Positions 57,903 to 64,000 of a DNA stretch of 64,000 nt are shown here, piece after piece. The DNA comes from Aralia elata. Taxonomy: Eukaryota; Streptophyta; Magnoliopsida; Apiales; Araliaceae. Numbering within the stretch: the stretch's first letter is position 1; each line of letters starts with the position of its first letter. The stretch covers positions 102,855,613-102,919,612 of the forward strand of contig CM068384.1 of assembly GCA_034770075.1 (NCBI GenBank). Direction: 5' to 3'. The translations under genes and the position numbers were made by a program. Under the pieces are notes generated by a model that searched no databases, had not been told where the DNA came from, and was given only the letters and a program-made list of their open reading frames with translations.

Positions 57903-60060
57903 GCAGTCTCAAATTCAGCCACTTGTGTCTTAAGATCATTTACTTGAGAGTTAGACATTTGTAGCTTTTGTTGTGTATCTTGAAGTTCCTTTTGGACTTG
58001 TTGGGTAGCTAAATCAGATGATGTGATGCGCCTACTTGGAGGTTTTGGACCATACCCAAGGCCTTTAATGTAACCAGATCCATGGCCAAGAACCTCCAAG
58101 ATTATTTCATCTGTGTTCTTCTCAGATCCTTCTTCTCTATAATGATCTCGCTTTTTTTCATCAACTCCTATTAAAACACATGGATGTAAGAAGGTATATA
58201 CAGTTAATTACAATCATTAACATAAAAAAGGCTGTATTTTAAATAAATAGATACGAAAGTTACCCAATTCTCTTCTGCCACTTTGGATGACCAACCCTTT
58301 TTCTCTGAATAATGCGTACGTTTATACAAATCAATCATATCACAAGGATCTCCATTTAGCTCCTTTTGAGACTAGGATAGGAAAAAATGTGCCAAATACA
58401 TTAGAATTATGCATCAATTAAAGGTTATTTTTTTTGCTAAATTTAAACTATATTAAAAGGAAAAAAAAGATTACAACCATATTTGTAATTAAACTATCCT
58501 CTTTGGGTCTTTTGACGAAAATTTACTATTCTATCATGTTTTTCTCTCTTTATTCTCTTTTCGCTTACTTATTTTCTCTCTTAAATTTAAGGTATGTTTG
58601 TAAGAACATCTAAAATGGTCTTGTCAGGCTGAGTTCATTTTGTTCACTTTATACCCAAACCCAGCCAATACATCCACTTTATACCCAAACCATAGCAGAC
58701 CCATAGTAGTAGAAAAGTAGGATAACATTAACACAAAGTTTACCAAACAAATTCCAAACAGATCTAAATTGGGGCAACAAAAACCCTTCCAGCAAAACAA
58801 GATCCAAAAAACTCCCATAAGACCCCAATTCCATATCCCAAAATAAGATATATTCAATTAAATGTTATTAGAATGAAATTAGTACAAAAGTACAAGTTTA
58901 GAACACTTACAATCTCGTGTCGACGAACAGTAAATGGCTTTCTGCCTGAAATATGTGGAGCTCTCACCTGTCTTCTATTCCCACCATTCACAAAACTTGT
59001 GTGCTATAAAAACAAGAACAATGACATTACAAACAATGTTACAAACCTATAGGTATAACCTAAACACTGAACCTTAACATTTAAACATCTTAACTTTTTG
59101 TATTATTACCTTAAATTTAGCTGTTGCAAAATAGGCGCACAATGCTTCCCAATTTTTTTTTACAAGGACAAAAAGAAGGCTTGTTATTCTTAGCCTCTAC
59201 CAAAGTTGCAAACTTCTTGTAGTGCATATGTAACTTGTAACGTTTTTATCGGCTACTAGATTTCAGCCTATCAATCAAACATTATTTCACTCCTGGAGTA
59301 TCAACATTAACATCCATGTTGATTTACATATCATATTAGCATATTTTAGATGATGAGAAAAATAAATTGATATAATAAAAAAGTTATTAGTTTCGATATA
59401 TACATTTATATGATCAAAGCCTGGTTCCAAACTCTTTTCCTCATCTACGTCTTTCCACCTTTTGGGCACTAGAAGGACATCTCGAGTTACTACGCCAATT
59501 TGACTTACAAGCTTTGCAGATTCATCTCCATTTATAGGTCTATGAATGGATCCACATTGATTTTCATTTTGCTCCCTGAAGCAACAAATGACTTCATAAT
59601 CCCCTTGCCCATTGTTGGACCACGACTCCTTTTCTTAAAGCTAGCTGTATGAACATTACATACTTGTTATAGTATTTGTTTTGCATACATAACAAATAAT
59701 ATTATTAGTTACTTCAGAATTTAGTATAATTTTTTTTAAGAGAAAAAAAAGAGAATTCATACATGTTTCAATACTTGTTTCAGTTGATGGGGCTTGCTCA
59801 TTTGATGGAATTTCAGGACTTTCTGTTGTTGGAGTTTCATGATTTGCAGTTGTTGGAATTCCTGGACTCTGAGTTAATGGAATTTCAAGCCTTTGAATTG
59901 GTGGAAGTCTAGAGATTTGTGGCATGAGATTAATTTCAGATGTCTGACTTTTAGTAGCATATTCACTACCTTTGGATGAATTATTATTTTCTTTAAGTAT
60001 TACAAACGGTTCCTTTTCTGTATTAGATTTCCCACCATCAGAAGCCACGTTTTCTTTGTT
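57827..60060 (-). pseudogene. TNPA-like (Ptta/En/Spm, Transposase_24) gene of the outer CACTA
   Basis: A multi-exon minus-strand gene. An N-terminal exon (about 60060-59762) is Pro/Thr/Ser-rich with PGIPTTANHETPTTESPEIP-like repeats. Exon about 59645-59405 has RGPTMGKG, an NGDESAKLVSQIGVVTRD stretch and VPKRWKDVDEEKSLEPGFD, with a stop before NGDES. Further pieces are at 59260-59110 (MHYKKFATLVEAKNNKP), 59003-58910 (TSFVNGGNRRQVRAPHISGR, then KPFTVRRH) and 58378-58265 (LNGDPCDMIDLYKRTHYSEK). The last exon, 58167-57827, has GHGSGYIKGLGYGPKP followed by a coiled coil (VQKELQDTQQKLQMSNSQVN). In the family this protein binds subterminal repeats, so here it should recognise the GTCAC motifs. The frame seems damaged at least once, so I call it a probable pseudogene. 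Confidence 0.75.
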
Positions 60061-60098
60061 AAAACGTCCTTTGATACCTCTCTGAGTTATCGAAGATC

Positions 60099-60330
60099 AA
60101 TAATTATAATAATAATAATAGTAATAATAATAGTAATAATTATAATAATAATTATCATAATAGTAATAATAATAACAACAACAACAACAACAATAATAAT
60201 AATAATAATAATAATAACAACAATAATAATAACAATAATGATAATAGTAATAATAACAACAATAATAATATCAATAATTATAATAATAATTATAACAATA
60301 ATTATTATAATTATAATTGTTATTGTGGTA
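60099..60330. repeat. (AAT)n/(AAC)n microsatellite
   Basis: About 230 bases of ATA/AAT triplets with GTA, AAC and ATT variants, upstream of the TNPA-like gene. Confidence 0.95.
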
Positions 60331-61086
60331 GTGTGGTGAATTATGAAAATTGTTATTGATGATTTGTAAGTTTTGTATATAGATTTAGATTTTTTTGGAT
60401 ATCTATTTTTAAATAAAAATTAATTATTGTGGTGGTGTGGTAAATTATGATAATTGTTATGTCTATTTGTAAATTATTTTAGGTTGCAAAAAGTCTTTAG
60501 GTAATATAGTATTTTTTAAATTTTAATCTATTTTTTTGTTATCTCGTCCATTGAGAAGTATCTTATAAAACAACTCTTTAAAATATGAGAAAGGTGTAGC
60601 AGAATCCGGCCACAAGTAGCTGCCTACCTAATCCTCCTTAAAAATTTAGTGGTAAACTAGATTGATTAGTAGTTTTGCGCTCATGAGCTCCTTACAAATT
60701 TTTGTTTTGAACAACAAACAGTTCCAAAATGAAATGAAAGAAGAAATCAAAATGAAATGAAAGAAGAAATCTTATACACTTGAAATATAGTAAGAAAGAT
60801 GAAAATAAATGCTAGTAGTAGCAAATAAGGTTTCCAAAATCAAAAGCAAATTATATCCGAGGAGTTTATTAGAAAGCAAACTACTATTGCGTAAGCAATG
60901 ACATAACGCCTTCAATTATGTACTTCAGAATCAAGCTCCAACTCCCCACTTTTGATTCGATTTACACTGCATTCCCTGAATACACAAACAAATAATATCC
61001 GAGGAGTTTATTAGAGCATTAATACATCAAAGCAACTGAAAAAGTTTGAAGAATAGAATGAGTTTATTAGAGCACCTGTGTTTTGT
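60331..61086. other. Spacer between the two CACTA genes
   Basis: No coding content. AAATGAAATGAAAGAAGAAA is repeated in tandem at about 60727-60770, and ATATCCGAGGAGTTTATTAG occurs twice (60854 and 60995). Confidence 0.55.
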
Positions 61087-62061
61087 TGAGTTAACTATTG
61101 TCATCATCAGTATCGTTTTCAGAATCACTATGTTGCTGAGAATCATCCTCAGTACTACAATAATCAACCAAAGTTTCATCGAACTTATTTTCTTCATCGA
61201 CATCCTCTAAGTTCTCCTCAACAACTTTAGGTAGTCTTGAAATTACCAACTCCTCAATATCTTGAGGATCCATGTCCACTCTATTCAATGATTGTATTTC
61301 ACCAAGACTAACTTCAAATGCGTCATCAACATCATTCTCTTGATATACTCCATCTTCCACAAAGGAAAAGCCGTCAACATCCATTGCTTCTTCTTGCAAC
61401 TCATCAACATCGTATATATGCCTATGTTGAAATGGTTGCACTACTCGCCAATTACCACCTAATTTAGGATCATTAATATAGAAAACTTGTCGTGCTTGAT
61501 CAGCTAGTATATAAGAATCATTCTCATACCATTTTCCTGTAACTTTAATACTTACTATATTTCCATCCTTTTGTATCCCTTTTTTTCCCCCAAGATCAAA
61601 CCATTCACATTTGAATACAGTTACATGTCTATCTTTCACATAATCCAATTGAATTATATCAGTTAATACCCCATAAAAATCTATGATATCTTCACCATGG
61701 TTCCCCTCTACTACAATCCCACTATTTTGACTTTTATGACGACCATCACATTCTTTAGTTAAAAACCTAACTCCATTCACGATGCATCCAGTGTACTTTC
61801 TTATACACCTATATGGTGCACATGCTAATGAATATAGAGATTCGTTTGCTTTTGATGGTTCATCATGATATATTTGAGTCATCTACAGAAAAGTAAGATT
61901 TTAAAAATCAACAACATGATAATAAGATATTTTACAATTGCAAACAACATTCAAAATCTAAAGTATCTTACATGATTTTTGAACCATGCGGGAAATTGCT
62001 CTCTATGTTCTTTATCTACATTTTCACAACCAGATAAGTAAAGCTCCTTTTTATGCCTCCT
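61087..62061 (-). pseudogene. C-terminal part of TNP2-type CACTA transposase (DUF4216)
   Basis: Exon 62061-61973 reads RRHKKELYLSGCENVDKEHR, then EQFPAWFKNH. It is followed by an 88-base intron-like gap and an exon open from 61882 to 61091. That exon reads GDIIDFYGVLTDIIQLDY-like (here GEDIIDFYGVLTDIIQ), VFKCEWFDLGGKKGIQ, SYILADQARQVFYINDPKL and GGNWRVVQ, the DUF4216 domain that ends plant CACTA transposases. The tail is very acidic (DSENDTDDDNS). This part looks intact and in frame for 263 codons. It is the 3' end of the gene continued at 62146-64000. Confidence 0.88.
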
Positions 62062-62145
62062 GTAATAAATAATATCAATATGCATTTCAACAAATTTCAA
62101 ATACTTAACATATTGTTTTTGTAAGTTTAAAATCTAATTATATAC

Positions 62146-62980
62146 TCACTCGAAATATGGTTCAACCTCTTCACAATTTTGGAAGACAAACCATTGTGTC
62201 ACATTGAACTCTTCCTCTAATAACTCAACATATTTAGTTGCACCAAAATGGCGGCATTTTTGAGAGAAAATTGATAAACTATCATCAGTTACTATATCAT
62301 TATTTCGCTCATCTCGATTGAATCTAGTCTCAATTCCCCGCAAGTACATTGAGCAAAAAGTTAAACACTCTTTTGCAATGTAAGCTTCTGCAACTGAACC
62401 TTCTGGTTGAGCTTTATTGCGCACACTCTGCTTCAATTCACATAATGATCTACAAAAACATAATTAACAAAGACATCAATTACAACTTAGACAAAATAAT
62501 TTATATAATGGATGTGTTTTTTTACCGTTCAATTGGATACATCCATCTAAATTGAACCGCTCCACCAATCAATGCCTCAACTATCTTCAAGTTTACATAA
62601 AATCAAGCAAATATCTTCTCTTATTTTCTCTAATTCAGACTTCTTCAACTTCTTACAACACAACCGTTGAAAAAATGACCCAACTCTGCTACTACGTCTG
62701 ATACTTCATTGTTTAACGATCCTCGAATAGCAACAGGAAGTAACCGTTGTAAAAGTATATGGCAGTCATGACTTTTTAACCCAGATATATTTTGATCACT
62801 CGAACTAACACAACGAGAGATGTTAGAAGCATACCCATCAGGAAATTTAATAGATTTTAGAAACTCACAGAAATCTTGCCTTTCTTTCTTTTTCATGACA
62901 TAACATACAACAGGTTTCACATATTTTCTATCACTCCTCTTAATTAAGTGCAACTCCTTGCGAGTGTTCATGTCCTCCAA
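62146..62980 (-). pseudogene. DUF4218 part of the CACTA transposase
   Basis: 62980-62645 reads IKFPDGYASNISRCVSSSDQ, then GLKSHDCHILLQRLLPVAIR and GSLNNEVSDVVAELGHFF. After a stretch with a broken join (62640-62440; LFRWMYPIERYMR-like remnants are suggested by the sequence around 62530) it continues 62436-62146 with PEGSVAEAYIAKECLTFCSM, YLRGIETRFNRDERN and FSQKCRHFGATKYVEL. SHDCH and PEGS-AE-Y are hallmarks of DUF4218, the domain after the catalytic core in plant TNP2-type transposases. Several frame breaks separate the blocks. Confidence 0.88.
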
Positions 62981-62984
62981 ATCT

Positions 62985-64000
62985 TACCTTGACTTGACTG
63001 TATCTTTTGTTTTTCCATCTATACTTATCAAGGTTCCCAATATACTCTCACAAATATTCTTTTTAATATGCATTACATCTAAATTGTGCCTTAACTTCAA
63101 CTTACTCTAGTAAGGCAAATAAAAAAAATGCTAAATTTAGTCCAATTCAATTCCTCAGGCTTGCACTTTCTCTTTCTATTACCATGCTTCCCTGGTGTCA
63201 AATCTTCTAGTCTCCCAAACTGCATTAACACATCCTCCCTAGTTAATTCTCTAGGTGCCTCACTATCTTCTCTTTTACCATTGAACTTTCTGCTTATTTT
63301 CTAAGCATGATCTTTTGGTAAATAGTGACGGTGTCCCATGTAACACACCTTGTTTCACAACTCTTGAGAACATATTTGGTCATTACAAACTTGACAAGCC
63401 ATGTACCCTTTAGTACACCATCCAGACAAATCACGTTATGCAGAAAATTCGTTTATTGTCCATAAAACAGTAGCATGCATTTGAAATTTTTTTTTATAAG
63501 AAACATCAAAGGTTTCTATCCCTTCAACCCATAATTTTTTTAACTCTTCAATTAACGGCTGTAAGTAGACATCTCCTTTCCTAGTGATTTCTTCCCTGGA
63601 ATTAGTAAAGATAACATAAAGAATGGTTGTTTCATGCAATCCCAAGGGGGAAGATTTAATGGAGCTACAATAACAGGCCATATGCCATAAGTGGTGCTTA
63701 AGTTTCCAAATGGATTAAAACCATCTGCAGCTAAAGCTAGTCTAACATTTCTAGGATCATTTGCAAACCAAGGAAACTTACTATAAAAGTCTTTCCAAGC
63801 TAGTGAATCAGCCGGATATCTCATATAATCATCATCAATTTATTTTTCTTTATGCCACACCATCTTTTTAGATGTTTTTTGGGACATGAACAAGCGTTGA
63901 AGCCTAGGTATAAGTGGAAAATACCTTAAAATCTATTGTGGTATCTTCTTCCCTATACCATCATTGACTTTCCATCGAGAAGTTCCACAAGTAGGGCAAG
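62985..64000 (-). pseudogene. TNP2-type CACTA transposase core, cut by window end
   Basis: From the window edge the minus strand reads CPTCGTSRWKVNDG, KKIPQ (stop) LRYFPLIPRLQRLFMS, RYPADSLAWKDFYSKFPWFA, DPRNVRLALAADGFNPFGNL and PVIVAPLNLPPWDCMK, then after a frameshift at about 63620 LIEELKKLWVEGIETFD, ATVLWTINEFSA (stop) RDLSGWCTKGYMACQVC and further fragments to PRELTREDVLMQF. These are classical TNP2 motifs, including the ADGFNPF block and the Cys-rich TKGY-ACP-C block. The transposase cuts the element out at its CACTA ends. Several stops and at least one frameshift make this copy inactive. The N-terminus is beyond 64000. Confidence 0.9.

Larger units (their letters stand above)
25519..64000 (-). 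mobile_element. Outer CACTA transposon (GTCAC subterminal type), continues past window end
   Basis: Left terminus CACTACAAAAAATCACAC at 25519 is followed by dense GTCAC/GTGACGA motifs to 26015. After a nested element the same motif family resumes at 53932 and runs to about 54430. Beyond that, minus-strand genes for a TNPA-like protein and a TNP2-type transposase follow in the order expected for a CACTA element whose 3' end is at 25519. Its right terminus is outside the window, so the target duplication cannot be checked. Without nested insertions the visible part is about 10.6 kb, a normal size for an autonomous plant CACTA. Its transposase gene has stops and frameshifts. Confidence 0.8.

Overview
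This is plant nuclear DNA, almost certainly from a eudicot. It is AT-rich, gene-poor and built nearly entirely of transposable elements nested in one another: CACTA DNA transposons with Ptta/En/Spm-type and TNP2-type genes, a Tekay-like chromovirus, a Tat/Ogre-like Ty3/Gypsy element, LTR remnants and microsatellites. I see no intact host gene, no tRNA or rRNA gene and no prokaryotic feature. Species cannot be named from the sequence. Layout: (1) 1-2553 is the 3' part of a CACTA element whose TNPA-like gene has decayed; its end is at 2553. (2) 2554-5697 holds a TG/TA microsatellite and a probable truncated LTR. (3) 5698-20223 is a minus-strand Tekay-type chromovirus with two LTRs of about 2.8 kb, a tRNA-Met-type primer site and gag, protease, RT, RNase H, integrase and chromodomain remnants. 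A plus-strand LTR of a related family sits in its leader (about 14.1-17.27 kb). (4) 20226-25518 is an older minus-strand LTR remnant split by a solo LTR (21372-25219, perfect ATTAT duplication). (5) From 25519 to beyond the window end lies a large minus-strand CACTA element (outer CACTA). Its TNP2/DUF4218/DUF4216 transposase lies at 61087-64000+, its TNPA-like gene at 57827-60060, and its 3' flank carries a triplicated unit of about 798 bp. (6) Nested in the outer CACTA is a second CACTA-type element at 26016-53931 with a different subterminal repeat (CAACGA/TCGTTG instead of GTCAC/GTGAC). (7) Nested in that is a 17.4 kb Tat/Ogre-type retrotransposon (31305-48748; duplication GTATG). It carries two antisense genes, of plant-mobile-domain and DUF7745 type, and a 35/70-bp minisatellite. 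The most interesting object is the inner CACTA. Without the retrotransposon it is about 10.5 kb and encodes no transposase I can see. It contains fragments of at least six unrelated host genes with exon-intron structure: an outward-rectifying K+ channel (SKOR/GORK type, minus strand), ATG3, a chloroplast DEAD-box helicase resembling RH58, a type-B response regulator, an arogenate/prephenate dehydratase and a transportin/importin-beta protein. The last five are all on the plus strand in one series. It therefore looks like a multi-gene Pack-CACTA (transduplicating) element, presumably mobilised by a transposase acting in trans. How they fit together: the autonomous-looking outer CACTA could supply transposition functions, the inner one is a gene-fragment carrier, and the Tat element later broke one captured exon. 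All coding regions described are damaged by stops or frameshifts, except the Tat gag-protease frame, which is open over 1034 codons. Family names come from recognising protein motifs by eye, not from a database search.
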